Counted from the stretch's first letter, positions 18,414-28,096 are shown. The stretch is DNA of 64,000 nt from Alloprevotella tannerae ATCC 51259 (GCF_000159995.1 NZ_GG700642.1:1196242-1260241); one strand, 5' to 3'. Program-made: numbers and translations. The notes: generated by a model from the letters alone, not told the origin.

Positions 18414-20081
18414 TCAGCTTTTCTTTGCGGTCTTTTGGAGGGCAAATTGATAAGCGTCGAAGTAATATTTAATAAAATGCGCCCACTCCGCTTTGGCTGC
18501 AAGCGCTTTTGCTTTGCGTCCGGCTTGCTTGCGATCCTCCGCAGACGTAGTTGCGAGGCGAAGAATCGTTCCCGAGATAGCCTCCACCAAATCGCCGTAG
18601 TTGTCGTCATCTCTATGCAAGACCATCACCCCATCGGCAAGCGTTGTAGCCTGTTGCAGCGTGCTCGTTGTCCATTGTCCGAAGCCCGAAAGGTCCGTTG
18701 TGATACAAGGCAAGCCAAAAGCAGCAGCCTCAAGCGGTGTATAGCCCCAAGGTTCGTAGTAAGACGGATAAATGCAAGCGTCATTCGCCGGCAGCATATC
18801 ATAATAAGAAATGTCGAAGATGCCATCTCGCCCGTCGAGGTAGCAGGGTATGAGCAGGACGTCGACCTTATCGTCCGGCCCGTTTGAAAGTCCGCTCGCT
18901 TGTATCGTTTGCAAGATGCGGTCCTCGCTCATATTATAAAGGTCGTGCGAGATTTGCGGCATCGGCAACGCATTTTCAGCGCCACTCTCTCCTTTTAGCC
19001 GAGCCAGCACATCGGCGCGCGGCCCACGCATCCAGCAAGGCACTTCGATCAGGCCCAAGATGCGCGGCCCGTTGTAGTCGGTCGCAGCTTTTAGTCGGCG
19101 ATTGAGGGCGGCCAAAGCGTCGATATAAACGTCGAAACCTTTGCAGCGATAATCGTTGCGCCCACTCGTAGAGACTACGACAGTATCATCGGCTGGCATA
19201 CGGCCCGTCAGTGCGCAGACAACGTCAAACAGACGTCGACGAGCCTTTTTACGCAGCGTCGCGAAGCGGCGGGCGTTCGGGACGAAGGCTTTATCGAAAC
19301 CGTTGGGCAACACTACGTCGGCCGACTTATCAAGTAGTTGGCGACATTCTGCGTCGGTAAACGAACTAACCGTCGTAAAGCAATCAGCCCCCCAAGCACT
19401 CTGCTTCTCGATGCTGTGTTTGGCTTCCATATGTAGCTCGCGGGCCATCTGATCTCCGTTGTAGCCCGAAAAATATTTGTAGAGGAGCTTATTATTGCCC
19501 GCTATTGAGCGCCCGATGCTCGTGGCGTGAGTCGTGAAGATCGTAGCCACAGCGGGAAACTCGCGCTTCAGGTGGAGCATACCCAAACCCGACATCCATT
19601 CGTGGGCTTGGTAGATTACGCCGTGCTCACTCAGCAGGCGGGCACGCAGGAGTAGCGAGACGAAATGTCCGGCAGCGTAAGAGAACATCGAAGCTTCGTC
19701 ATAATCGCCATAAGCGTGGAGCGAATCGACATTGAAATACTGCCATGACAGGCCGTAGATTTCATTCTTACGCTCGAAAAAGGGCGTAAAATCTATGAGT
19801 ACGGCCACCGGTTCTCCCGGAATATTCCACCGCCCTATCCTTACAGACAAACCGGCATCGGCAGCGGTTTTGCGCCAAGCGGGATAGAGACGCTTATCTT
19901 CTGTAAAATCAGGATTCTCTTTGTCTTTCCAAACATCAGGACCAATGAATACGAGGTGTTTGCCCATCGTAGCGCTCAAAACCTTGGCGCGAGAAGAAAG
20001 GACGGTGTAGATGCCGCCCACTTTATTGCAAACTTCCCAACTTGTCTCAAATATCCATTCAGGTTTTATCATCATTTTCAC
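18414..20081 (-). CDS. Glycogen synthase, GT3 family
   Basis: A 555-residue glycosyltransferase of the eukaryote-like GT3 family. It starts IFETSWEVCNKVGGIYTVLS, the nucleotide-sugar site of this family. Other signatures are TTHATSIGRSIAGNN, LPNGFDKAFVPNARR and the C-terminal catalytic E-x7-E in YYEPWGYTPLEAAAFGLPC. GT3 synthases extend alpha-1,4-glucan, and Bacteroidota use them in place of the bacterial GlgA. Start: an ATG at 20081 or, nine bases later, the second Met before IKPEWIFE; both follow the promoter at 20105-20112. It is the first gene of a two-gene operon with the phosphorylase. No branching or debranching enzyme lies nearby. Confidence 0.93.
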   Translation of the reverse strand: MKMMIKPEWIFETSWEVCNKVGGIYTVLSSRAKVLSATMGKHLVFIGPDVWKDKENPDFTEDKRLYPAWRKTAADAGLSVRIGRWNIPGEPVAVLIDFTPFFERKNEIYGLSWQYFNVDSLHAYGDYDEASMFSYAAGHFVSLLLRARLLSEHGVIYQAHEWMSGLGMLHLKREFPAVATIFTTHATSIGRSIAGNNKLLYKYFSGYNGDQMARELHMEAKHSIEKQSAWGADCFTTVSSFTDAECRQLLDKSADVVLPNGFDKAFVPNARRFATLRKKARRRLFDVVCALTGRMPADDTVVVSTSGRNDYRCKGFDVYIDALAALNRRLKAATDYNGPRILGLIEVPCWMRGPRADVLARLKGESGAENALPMPQISHDLYNMSEDRILQTIQASGLSNGPDDKVDVLLIPCYLDGRDGIFDISYYDMLPANDACIYPSYYEPWGYTPLEAAAFGLPCITTDLSGFGQWTTSTLQQATTLADGVMVLHRDDDNYGDLVEAISGTILRLATTSAEDRKQAGRKAKALAAKAEWAHFIKYYFDAYQFALQKTAKKS

Positions 20082-20104
20082 CGCTACATAATCATTTTAT
20101 CCGG

Positions 20105-20112
20105 CAAATTTA
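20105..20112 (-). promoter_or_regulatory. -7 box of the glycogen operon
   Basis: TAAATTTG on the minus strand ends 23 bases upstream of the first ATG of the glycogen synthase gene, giving a leader of about 17 bases. Confidence 0.65.
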
Positions 20113-20336
20113 CCACTTTTCAAAAGTAAACGGCAAGTCTTTGCGCTAAGAATAAAGCGTTTTATCATTTCAGACCCCGATTTTGTATTGTCGAGATATA
20201 AAAACGCAGCGCAAAAATATTTTTTTTGCAGACCTCACGCACAAAACCGACAGTACGAAGCAGGACTTCATCGTCTTTCTATGCTGATTTTTAAGGCAAA
20301 AGGGGGCATTTGAGCGGGCGTTGATCGGATATTCTT

Positions 20337-20421
20337 TTCGTTTGCTCCCACCAAACCATCGTTTGCCGCCACCAAACCATAGTATGCTCCCACCAAACGA
20401 TAGTTTGCTGCCGGCAAACGA
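20337..20421. repeat. Family A periodic palindromic array, locus A2 (4 units of 21 bp)
   Basis: Units start at 20337, 20358, 20379 and 20400, exactly 21 bp apart (TTCGTTTG, ATCGTTTG, ATAGTATG, ATAGTTTG), and break off into A-rich sequence at 20421. Inner segments are CTCCCAC, CCGCCAC, CTCCCAC and CTGCCGG, the reverse-complement set of those at A1. One half-site has a mutation (GTATG). It lies in the 582-base divergent gap between glycogen synthase and the ABC ATPase (20082-20663). The remaining sequence shows only the glycogen promoter. Confidence 0.85.
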
Positions 20422-20663
20422 AAAAAAAGACGGGCGAAAAGCAACAGAAAAGCGGGCAGGAACAACAGAAAATCGCGGCGGAGCTACCTCCGAAGCAGCC
20501 GCGATGGAGCAGAAAAGGCGGCATACTTTTTCGGCCGACGGATGAGCGCAATCATGACCCCACCCTGCCCCGCCACACTTGGTACGAAGAGGCACAGAAG
20601 GCCAACGCGGCGGGAAGCGAGAAGGCAGCTAATCGATCGGAAAGGCACGAGAAATAGGTAAAA

Positions 20664-21485
20664 ATGCGTAACTTCGCAGCGATGAAAAAGTTTGCTTCGC
20701 CCATTGTTACCCCCTTCTTTTCGCCCGATGCGCCCATCGCCTTCGAAGATTTGTCGATCGGCTACGGGCACAGACGCCGGCAGAAAATTGTAGGGATGCA
20801 ATTGACAGGCAGCTTGAAATGCGCCACGCTGACTGCGCTCATTGGGCCCAACGGTTGCGGCAAGAGTACGCTGCTCCGCACATTGGCCGGTTTGCAGCCT
20901 TCCCTGGGCGGCGAATTGTATGTTGGCGGCGAACGCATCTCGGCCCTCCGCCCGAAAGACTTGGCGCGGCGCGTCAGCATCGTGTTGACGAGCCGACCGG
21001 AAGCAACGCTGATGACGGCAGAAGAAGTCGTAGCGACGGGGCGAGGCCCCCACACGGCTTTCTGGGGCTTGCTAAACGATGCAGACCAAGCGGCCGTGGA
21101 GCGAGCTATGGTGCAGACGAACACTACGCGCTTCAGGCGGCGCCTCTTCTCGACCCTTAGCGATGGGGAACGCCAACGGGTGATGCTGGCCCGAGCTTTG
21201 GCGCAAGCTACGCCAGCCATCCTGCTCGACGAGCCGACGGCCTTTCTCGATTATCCGTCGAAGCGCGAACTGATGCGGCTCCTCAGCAAACTGGCGCACG
21301 AGGAAGGCAAAGCCATATTGGTTTCGACGCACGAGATTGAAGTGGTCGTAAGCACGGCCGACGCCATTTGGATGCCGGAGCGCGACCATATTTATAAGGA
21401 GGAAGCTCCGCTCGACTTGCAACGCATCGTAGACCGACTCGAAGCAAGCAGCCGACTACTCGAAGCAGCACAAAGCACACAATAA
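20664..21485 (+). CDS. FecE/BtuD-like ABC transporter ATPase, orphan
   Basis: A 273-residue ATP-binding subunit of the type that energises siderophore, heme or cobalamin import. Walker A is IGPNGCGKST, the Q-loop region is SIVLTSRPEATL, the signature motif is LSDGERQRVMLARALAQ, Walker B is ILLDEPTAFLD and the H-loop is VSTHEIE. The start could also be the ATG at 20682 (MKKFASP). No permease or substrate-binding gene is adjacent, so its partners are encoded elsewhere. It is followed 12 bases later by topB, so the two are probably co-transcribed despite unrelated functions. Confidence 0.88.
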   Translation: MRNFAAMKKFASPIVTPFFSPDAPIAFEDLSIGYGHRRRQKIVGMQLTGSLKCATLTALIGPNGCGKSTLLRTLAGLQPSLGGELYVGGERISALRPKDLARRVSIVLTSRPEATLMTAEEVVATGRGPHTAFWGLLNDADQAAVERAMVQTNTTRFRRRLFSTLSDGERQRVMLARALAQATPAILLDEPTAFLDYPSKRELMRLLSKLAHEEGKAILVSTHEIEVVVSTADAIWMPERDHIYKEEAPLDLQRIVDRLEASSRLLEAAQSTQ

Positions 21486-21497
21486 ATTTGACTACCG

Positions 21498-23510
21498 ATG
21501 ATTGTATGTATAGCAGAGAAACCAAGCGTTGCACGCGACATCGCCCGCATCTTGGGGGCGACAAAGCAATGTGAGGGTTACTTGGAGGGCAACGGCTACC
21601 AAGTGACGTGGACCTTTGGCCACCTTTGCGAATTAAAATATCCAGAAGACTATACGCCGGAGTGGAAATATTGGAGCTTGGGCCGCCTGCCTATGATCCC
21701 GCAGCGCTTCGGCATAAGGGTGAAGCAGGACGCCGGCATTCAAAAGCAATTTGATATTATCTGCCAACTCTATGCTGCGGCGGAAGAGATTATCAACTGC
21801 GGCGATGCCGGGCAGGAAGGCGAACTGATCCAACGATGGGTCATGCAAAAGGCGGGCGTCAAATGTCCTGTTAAGCGGCTGTGGATTTCCTCAATGACGG
21901 ACGAAGCGATCAGAGAGGGTTTCGCCGCCTTGCGCACGCAGCAGCAATACGACTCGCTTTATGCCGCCGGATTGTGTCGTGCGATTGGCGATTGGGTGCT
22001 CGGCATGAACGCAACGCGACTTTATACGCTGAAATATGGGCAGCGCGGCAGTACGCCTTTAAGCATCGGACGCGTACAAACGCCCACGTTGGCGCTGATC
22101 GTGCGCCGACAAGCCGAAATCGAGCATTTCAAGCCTGAACCTTATTGGGTCTTAGCCACAATCTATCGCAAAACGACCTTTACGGCTGTACTAAAAGAGG
22201 GAGAACGGGGTTTTCGCTCGGAAGAAGAAGGGCAACGGGCTTTCGCGGCCATTCAAGATGTGCCGTTTACGGTAAAAAGCGTAGAAAAGAAAAATGGTAC
22301 GGAAGCGCCGCCGCGCTTGTTTGACCTGACATCTTTGCAAGTGGCCTGCAATAAAAAGTGGGGCTACTCGGCGGATAAGACCTTACAACTAATCCAAGCG
22401 CTCTACGAGAAGAAGGTAACGACTTATCCGCGTGTGGACACGACTTATTTAAGCGAAGATATTTACCCGAAATGTAAAACCATACTCAACGGAATCGGGC
22501 GCACAACTTACGCGCCGCTACTCCAACCGCTGCGCGGCGAGAAGTTGCTCAAGCGAAAGAAAGTCTTCGACACGTCGAAGGTAACTGACCACCACGCCAT
22601 CATTCCTACAGGGCAGGCGGCCGATAACCTACTGCCGGAAGAGCGCAATGTGTACGACTTGATCGCGCGACGCTTCATTGCCATTTTTTATCCGGATTGC
22701 AAATTCGCCACAACGACTGTGTTCGGACAGGCAGGCGATACGCTGTTCCGAGTGAGCGGCAAAGAAATTCTGACACCGGGCTGGCGGAGCGTCTTCCAAA
22801 AAGAAAAAAGCGAAGAAGAGGCTGAAGAAAATGAAAATCGCGACGAGGAGCGCACGCTCCCAACCTTTACCGTCGGCGAAAGTGGGCCGCATCGTCCTAC
22901 GTTGCAAAAGAAATTAACGCAAGCACCGAAGCCTTACACGGAAGCCACACTGCTGCGCGCGATGGAGACAGCCGGAAAGGCGGTGGAGGACGAAGAGTTG
23001 CGCGATTTGCTGAAAGAGAACGGCATCGGCCGACCTTCGACGCGCGCAGCCATTATCGAGACGCTCTTTCGCCGCAATTACATTACGAAAACCAGAAAGG
23101 CCTTGTTTGCAACCCCGACGGGCGTAGAACTCATCGGATTGATCAAAGAAGAACTCTTGAAGAGTGCCGAGCTAACCGGACTTTGGGAGAAGCGACTCCG
23201 AGAGATTGAGCGCAAAGAATATGAGCCGCAAACTTTTATCGAGGGGATGAAAACCATGATCGGCAATATCGTGACGGAGGTTCTGAATGACAACTCCAAT
23301 CGTCACGTCACAGCGGCCCCCAACCCGACCGACAAGCGCAAGAAGCAAGCTGCCGCAACCGCAGATCCTGATCGTCCGAAAGCCAAACGCATTCGCGCCG
23401 GCAGCACCTGCCCTCTTTGCGGACAAGGAAAAGTCATTAAAGGACGAGAGGCCTACGGCTGCTCACGCTGGAAAGAAGGTTGTACGTTTAGAAAGCCTTT
23501 TAAGGCATAA
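21498..23510 (+). CDS. topB: DNA topoisomerase III
   Basis: A 670-residue type IA topoisomerase. The Toprim domain begins IVCIAEKPSVARDIARILG and includes GDAGQEGELIQRW near residue 102. SIGRVQTPTLALIVRR follows, and the active-site tyrosine is in TTYPRVDTTYLSED near residue 308. RPSTRAAIIETL and a C-terminal zinc-ribbon (CPLCGQG...YGCSRWKEGC, residues about 638-662) complete the usual layout. The enzyme decatenates and unlinks single-strand junctions and commonly acts with RecQ, which is encoded about 7 kb downstream. Bacteroidota often carry extra topB copies on mobile elements, but the neighbours here look chromosomal. Confidence 0.95.
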   Translation: MIVCIAEKPSVARDIARILGATKQCEGYLEGNGYQVTWTFGHLCELKYPEDYTPEWKYWSLGRLPMIPQRFGIRVKQDAGIQKQFDIICQLYAAAEEIINCGDAGQEGELIQRWVMQKAGVKCPVKRLWISSMTDEAIREGFAALRTQQQYDSLYAAGLCRAIGDWVLGMNATRLYTLKYGQRGSTPLSIGRVQTPTLALIVRRQAEIEHFKPEPYWVLATIYRKTTFTAVLKEGERGFRSEEEGQRAFAAIQDVPFTVKSVEKKNGTEAPPRLFDLTSLQVACNKKWGYSADKTLQLIQALYEKKVTTYPRVDTTYLSEDIYPKCKTILNGIGRTTYAPLLQPLRGEKLLKRKKVFDTSKVTDHHAIIPTGQAADNLLPEERNVYDLIARRFIAIFYPDCKFATTTVFGQAGDTLFRVSGKEILTPGWRSVFQKEKSEEEAEENENRDEERTLPTFTVGESGPHRPTLQKKLTQAPKPYTEATLLRAMETAGKAVEDEELRDLLKENGIGRPSTRAAIIETLFRRNYITKTRKALFATPTGVELIGLIKEELLKSAELTGLWEKRLREIERKEYEPQTFIEGMKTMIGNIVTEVLNDNSNRHVTAAPNPTDKRKKQAAATADPDRPKAKRIRAGSTCPLCGQGKVIKGREAYGCSRWKEGCTFRKPFKA

Positions 23511-23627
23511 AAGGCCGGTTGGCATAAAGGCAAAACCAAGTCGGCGCACCTATATATATAATGTATGGAAGCGTAAGCCAAACTTACGCGCCGCGAAAAG
23601 CCCATCGCGCATCGGCGAATGGGCCGT

Positions 23628-23873
23628 TCAATCCATTCCGTCAGCTATCAGGCGCTCACGAAGCCTGAAAATTTGATGAATCTCGCCCATAAAAGCCGGT
23701 TTTTCTTGTTGATACAGCATCATATCAATCAAAAGCGGCGCCGTCTTGCGCAGGTCGGGAATAAAAGTAGCCTCATCAATGCGTACAGATACGGGCAAGC
23801 GATCGTAACGCGCCTCAAACCATTGCGCAAGTTCCTTAATCTCTTCTTCAGTATAGAGCTTCTTGTATTCCAT
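23628..23873 (-). CDS. Small DUF6965-like protein
   Basis: An 81-residue protein beginning MEYKKLYTEEEIKELAQWFE. The central LPVSVRIDEATFIPDLRKT and a helical C terminus resemble small Bacteroidota proteins of the DUF6965 type, whose function is unknown. The start at 23873 is supported by a strong Shine-Dalgarno (AAGGAGGCG directly before ATG), unusual for this phylum, and by a -7 box at 23902-23909. The upstream in-frame ATG at 23921 would lie in the promoter. It is divergent from lysS. Confidence 0.6.
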   Translation of the reverse strand: MEYKKLYTEEEIKELAQWFEARYDRLPVSVRIDEATFIPDLRKTAPLLIDMMLYQQEKPAFMGEIHQIFRLRERLIADGMD

Positions 23874-23901
23874 CGCCTCCTTAATATTTGCATTAATGAC
23901 G

Positions 23902-23918
23902 CAAAAGTAGTAATTTTG
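23902..23918. promoter_or_regulatory. Back-to-back promoters: small gene (minus) and lysS (plus)
   Basis: TACTTTTG on the minus strand (23902-23909) and TAATTTTG on the plus strand (23911-23918) are separated by one base. RNA polymerase cannot occupy both at once, so the two divergent genes may be expressed in competition. Confidence 0.65.
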
Positions 23919-23943
23919 CATTCAAAATCAACGAATATAAAAG

Positions 23944-25680
23944 ATGAATCTACTGGAGCTGAGCGAACAGGAGCTTAATAGGCGTCAATCTCTGGAAGAA
24001 TTGCGCAAGATGGGTATCAATCCCTACCCTGCTGCGGAATATCCGGTCAATGCTTATTCAGAAGAAATAAGAAATAATTTCGACGACAACGCTTCGCCGC
24101 GCACCGTCTGCATTGCCGGACGCTTGATGAGCCGGCGTGTGATGGGCAAGGCCAGTTTTGCAGAATTGCAGGACTCAAAGGGGCGCATACAAGTCTACAT
24201 TACGCGCGATGATATATGCCCCTCGGAAGATAAAGAGCTATACAACGTCGTTTTCAAGAAACTTTTGGATCTGGGCGATTTTATCGGCGTTGAGGGCTAC
24301 GTGTTTCGTACGCAGACGGGCGAAATCAGCGTCCACGCCCAAAAGCTTACGTTCCTCTCCAAGAGCATTCGGCCGCTACCGGTTGTGAAAGAAAAAGACG
24401 GAGAAGTGTACGACGGCTTTTCAGACCCCGAATTGCGCTACCGTCAGCGCTATGTAGACCTCATCGTTAACCCAGATGTAAAGGAGACGTTCAGAAAGCG
24501 CTCCATTATCATCAAAACTTTGCGCGACGCACTCGATGAAGCGGGCTACACGGAGGTAGAAACGCCCATCCTGCAGCCGATCGCGGGCGGCGCCAGTGCG
24601 CGTCCGTTCATCACGCACCACAACTCGCTCGACATTGATTTGTATTTGCGTATCGCCACCGAACTTTATTTGAAGCGACTCATTGTGGGCGGTTTTGAGG
24701 GCGTCTACGAAATCGGCAAGAACTTCCGCAACGAAGGGATGGACAAGAACCACAACCCCGAGTTTACGTGTATGGAACTCTACGTCCAATATAAAGATTA
24801 CAATTGGATGATGAGCTTCACCGAAAGTCTGCTTGAGCGCATCTGCATTGCGGTTAATGGATCTACGGAAACGGTTATCGACGGCAAGACCATTAGCTTC
24901 AAAGCGCCTTACCGCCGCCTGCCGATTCTTGAAGCCATCCGCGAAAAGACGGGCTACGATCTTTCAGACAAGAACGAAGACGAAATACGCGCCATCTGCA
25001 AAGAATTGAAGATGGAGATCGACGAAACGATGGGCAAAGGCAAACTTATCGACGAGATCTTCGGCGAATTTTGCGAGGGCACCTTTATTCAGCCCACGTT
25101 CATCACAGATTACCCCATCGAGATGAGTCCGCTGACGAAGAAGCACAGGGATAATCCCGCCTTGACCGAGCGTTTCGAACTGATGGTCAATGGTAAGGAA
25201 CTGGCCAACGCATATTCCGAGCTCAACGACCCGATTGATCAAGAGGAGCGTTTCCAAGATCAGCTCCGCCTCAGCGAAAAGGGCGACGACGAAGCGATGT
25301 TCATCGACCAAGACTTCCTACGCGCTTTGCAGTATGGGATGCCGCCCACCTCGGGTATAGGTATCGGCATCGACCGCTTGGTTATGTTGATGACGGGCCA
25401 AAGCTACATTCAGGAAGTATTGCTCTTCCCCACGATGCGTCCGGAAAAGAATCCGCCGCGCGATGCTGTGAGCGCTTATACCGCCATCGGCATCCCCGAA
25501 GATGTCGTTCCCGTCTTGCAGAAGTTGGGTTACAATCTCGTCAGCAATCTGGCCGAAGAGAAGCCTCAAAAAATACAACAGCAAATCATCGAATTGCAAA
25601 AAAAATATCGTGGAATCGTCGACCTCCCACGCCCCGGCGTCGAAGAGATCAGCGAATGGATTTCACACTTACACAAATAA
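23944..25680 (+). CDS. lysS: Lysyl-tRNA synthetase, class II
   Basis: A 578-residue enzyme charging tRNA-Lys. An N-terminal OB-fold anticodon-binding domain (VCIAGRLMSRRVMGKASFAE) is followed by the class II core: motif 1 around YTEVETPILQPIAGGASARP, motif 2 NFRNEGMDKNHNPEFTCME and motif 3 GIGIGIDRLVMLMT. After the core there is an extra C-terminal segment of about 75 residues (YTAIGIPEDVVPVLQKLGY onward), commonly seen in Bacteroidota LysRS and absent in E. coli. A cognate tRNA-Lys(UUU) gene lies at 46.3 kb. The promoter is at 23911-23918. Confidence 0.97.
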   Translation: MNLLELSEQELNRRQSLEELRKMGINPYPAAEYPVNAYSEEIRNNFDDNASPRTVCIAGRLMSRRVMGKASFAELQDSKGRIQVYITRDDICPSEDKELYNVVFKKLLDLGDFIGVEGYVFRTQTGEISVHAQKLTFLSKSIRPLPVVKEKDGEVYDGFSDPELRYRQRYVDLIVNPDVKETFRKRSIIIKTLRDALDEAGYTEVETPILQPIAGGASARPFITHHNSLDIDLYLRIATELYLKRLIVGGFEGVYEIGKNFRNEGMDKNHNPEFTCMELYVQYKDYNWMMSFTESLLERICIAVNGSTETVIDGKTISFKAPYRRLPILEAIREKTGYDLSDKNEDEIRAICKELKMEIDETMGKGKLIDEIFGEFCEGTFIQPTFITDYPIEMSPLTKKHRDNPALTERFELMVNGKELANAYSELNDPIDQEERFQDQLRLSEKGDDEAMFIDQDFLRALQYGMPPTSGIGIGIDRLVMLMTGQSYIQEVLLFPTMRPEKNPPRDAVSAYTAIGIPEDVVPVLQKLGYNLVSNLAEEKPQKIQQQIIELQKKYRGIVDLPRPGVEEISEWISHLHK

Positions 25681-25684
25681 ACAA

Positions 25685-25727
25685 GACAGGCTTTCTCGTC
25701 GCGTCCACCGCAACGGGAAAGCCTGTC
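25685..25727 (+). terminator. Hairpin between lysS and gpsA
   Basis: GACAGGCTTTC pairs perfectly with GAAAGCCTGTC across a 21-base loop, directly after the lysS stop. There is no U-tract after it, so it may attenuate rather than fully stop transcription into gpsA 10 bases later, or protect the lysS 3' end. Confidence 0.55.
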
Positions 25728-25737
25728 GGCTTATGCT

Positions 25738-26730
25738 ATGGACTGTGGTAGAATAGCCATATTTGGCGGCGGCAGTTGGGCAACGGCGATCGCCAAGATG
25801 GTACTGGAAAAAGTGCCCAACATAGTTTGGTACATCAGACGCCCGGAGCAGATTGACGAGTTCAAGCGTTTAGAGCACAACCCTTCATATCTGACGAGCG
25901 TGCGCTTTGATGTGTCGCGCATCACTTTTTCGAGCGACATCAACACTGCCGTTGATACCTGCGACACGCTGATTTTCGTCACCCCCTCCCCCTATGTGAA
26001 GCACCACCTCCGCAAACTGAAGCGCAAGCTCCACGATAAGCACATTATCACGGCCATCAAGGGCATCATACCCGACGAAGACTTAGTTTGCAGCGAATAT
26101 TTCCGCCAGATATACAACGTCCCCGACGAGAACCTCGCCGTCATCGGCGGCCCGAGCCACGCTGAAGAAGTGGCCCTCGGACGACTCACTTACCTGACCA
26201 TAGGTTCAGCCGACAAAGACTTTTCCCGCAGTTTTGCCGACCTTATGGGCAGCAGCTATGTCAAGACGAAGACGAGCGACGACGTCATCGGCATCGAATA
26301 CTCCTCAGTCTTGAAAAACGTCTACGCCATCGCAGCCGGCATCTGCAACGGTTTGAAATATGGCGACAACTTCCAGAGCGTCCTGATCTCCAATGCCGTG
26401 CAGGAGATGGACCGTTTCCTCCGCGCCGTCTACCCTATCGAACGCGTCATCTACGATTCCGTCTACTTGGGCGACTTGCTCGTGACCGGCTACTCCAATT
26501 TCTCTCGCAACCGCGTTTTTGGCACGATGATCGGCCGAGGCTACAGCGTCAAGAATGCACAAATAGAGATGGAAATGATAGCTGAGGGCTACTACGGTAC
26601 GGCCTGTATGAAGCGCATCAATAAGCATTTTCATGTAAATATGCCTATTCTTGACGCAGTCTACAATATCCTCTACGAGCGCATATCGCCGGCTATCGAG
26701 ATCAAACTCCTGACTGACTCTTTCCGCTAA
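25738..26730 (+). CDS. gpsA: NAD(P)H-dependent glycerol-3-phosphate dehydrogenase
   Basis: A 330-residue enzyme reducing dihydroxyacetone phosphate to sn-glycerol-3-phosphate for phospholipid synthesis. The N-terminal Rossmann loop is IFGGGSWATAIAK. Other family landmarks are FVTPSPYVKHHL, TAIKGIIPDE, VIGGPSHAEEVALG, the catalytic lysine region LKNVYAIAAGICNGLKYGD and GDLLVTGYSNFSRNR. No promoter box is evident in the 57-base gap from lysS, so co-transcription with lysS is likely. Confidence 0.95.
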   Translation: MDCGRIAIFGGGSWATAIAKMVLEKVPNIVWYIRRPEQIDEFKRLEHNPSYLTSVRFDVSRITFSSDINTAVDTCDTLIFVTPSPYVKHHLRKLKRKLHDKHIITAIKGIIPDEDLVCSEYFRQIYNVPDENLAVIGGPSHAEEVALGRLTYLTIGSADKDFSRSFADLMGSSYVKTKTSDDVIGIEYSSVLKNVYAIAAGICNGLKYGDNFQSVLISNAVQEMDRFLRAVYPIERVIYDSVYLGDLLVTGYSNFSRNRVFGTMIGRGYSVKNAQIEMEMIAEGYYGTACMKRINKHFHVNMPILDAVYNILYERISPAIEIKLLTDSFR

Positions 26731-27104
26731 CGCACAACTGCCGTTTCGGCTTTTCCGGACGCCGGCAGCGCTTCCGACCGCGCGGCGCAGCCTTTTCCGC
26801 CGGAAAGAAAAGGCTATGAGGCCTCAATGTGTCTTTTCGCCATCCTTCCGACCTATTCATTTTCGCAGCCGGCGCACCTTCTGCCCGCGGCGCGCCCTTG
26901 TAAACTTTGGCAGTAAGCCGCACAAAATACGGACCAACGACTATAGTTCGCCCCACTTCGACCGCAACGGCACGAGGGCTATGCCTCGGATGCTTCCGAC
27001 GCCTTACTCACGTTTTCCTCGCGCCTTATGCCGCCCCATTCTCCCTCATTTTTACCCTTTTATGTCCACGATTTGAAGACAAAGCCTCGCTTGCGCTACG
27101 TACG

Positions 27105-27192
27105 CTCACGAGAGGAAACCTTTTTTATCACGAGCGCAAGCTCTTTTCATCACGAGGTGAAGCTCTTTTTATCACGAGCGCAAAGGTGCGCA
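27105..27192. repeat. Family B periodic palindromic array, locus B3 (4 units of 22 bp)
   Basis: The cores CTCACGAG (27105) and ATCACGAG (27127, 27149, 27171) are exactly 22 bp apart. Arms read GCGCAAGCTC, GGTGAAGCTC and GCGCAAAGG with T-runs before each following core. It lies in the 748-base gap 26731-27478. The stretch 26731-27100 shows frames with no recognisable protein, and 27200-27360 shows nothing beyond the promoter of the next gene. Confidence 0.85.
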
Positions 27193-27366
27193 CCAGACTG
27201 ACAGGCGTAGAAAAATCAGGGCTGTACGCACGAGAAAGCACACAACGATTTAGCATTTAGCTACTTATTGAAATTTATACCCGACGGCGCGCAAGAGCAG
27301 TAGATGTAAAGTTTTATTAAATTGGTTAAATGTCGTATCTTCATACGATTTTAGGTTCAAAAATCA

Positions 27367-27374
27367 TAATTTTG
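27367..27374 (+). promoter_or_regulatory. -7 box upstream of lipoprotein gene
   Basis: TAATTTTG lies 104 bases before the ATG at 27479. If used it gives a leader of about 98 bases, longer than others in the window; no known riboswitch fold was recognised in it. Confidence 0.55.
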
Positions 27375-27478
27375 CAGATATCAAAAACAAGCGTTTCGGG
27401 TCGATACAATGGGCGCAGTCGGCCGAGCAACGCTCCAAGTCAAATCATTGCAGCCCACAAATTCCTAAATTTCAAACA

Positions 27479-28096
27479 ATGAAAAGCATTTTAAAAATTT
27501 GCTTATTGAGTGGTTTGATCCTATCTATGGGATCTTGTAGATTCGCATCTCGTCTTGGCAGCAAAGCAGTATCAAAAGCAGCTGCGGCCGCAACGTCTGA
27601 CGAAAACGCACAAAAACTGACGGATGCAGAATATCTGCAAAAGGCAGAAGACGCGCTGCGCGAATTGCCGAAGTTTAAGGGCAAGAGCATCATGATCTTC
27701 CAAGAAGCCACTTTCTACAAAGATGGCCGCATCAGTATTTGTCTTCAAGACCCAAGCAGCCCGAACAACGTAGATCAATATCAATATGCCAATGGTTCTT
27801 GGGAGGATCCTCAACCCGTGCAACTCTCCGGCGACGGCGAAATGAAGGATAACTTGATTCCCCTCGACAAATTCAAGTTTGTGACGGTTGCAAAGATTGC
27901 TAACACGTGGATGGAAAAAGCAAAATCTTTGCCTGATTTTGACGAAACGAAAAATCCGCTTACGATGGTTGGACTTGGCCTGAACACGGTTAGCGGCGAA
28001 CCAAGAACCATCGTTCCGGACATTGAAACAGCGCGTTCAAAATATGACGTTGATTTCAACCTCGATGGCTCTTTGAAATCTTTCGAAAAAGAATAA
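27479..28096 (+). CDS. Hypothetical lipoprotein
   Basis: A 205-residue protein I do not recognise. The N terminus MKSILKICLLSGLILSMGSC is a lipoprotein signal with lipobox SMGSC, so it is probably anchored to the periplasmic face or surface. It is followed by an alanine-rich helix (KAVSKAAAAATSDENAQK). The remainder is a soluble alpha/beta-looking domain with FKGKSIMIFQEATFYKDGRI and PSSPNNVDQYQYANGSWEDP, suggesting a beta-sheet fold. It stands alone with its own promoter and a downstream hairpin. Confidence 0.65.
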   Translation: MKSILKICLLSGLILSMGSCRFASRLGSKAVSKAAAAATSDENAQKLTDAEYLQKAEDALRELPKFKGKSIMIFQEATFYKDGRISICLQDPSSPNNVDQYQYANGSWEDPQPVQLSGDGEMKDNLIPLDKFKFVTVAKIANTWMEKAKSLPDFDETKNPLTMVGLGLNTVSGEPRTIVPDIETARSKYDVDFNLDGSLKSFEKE

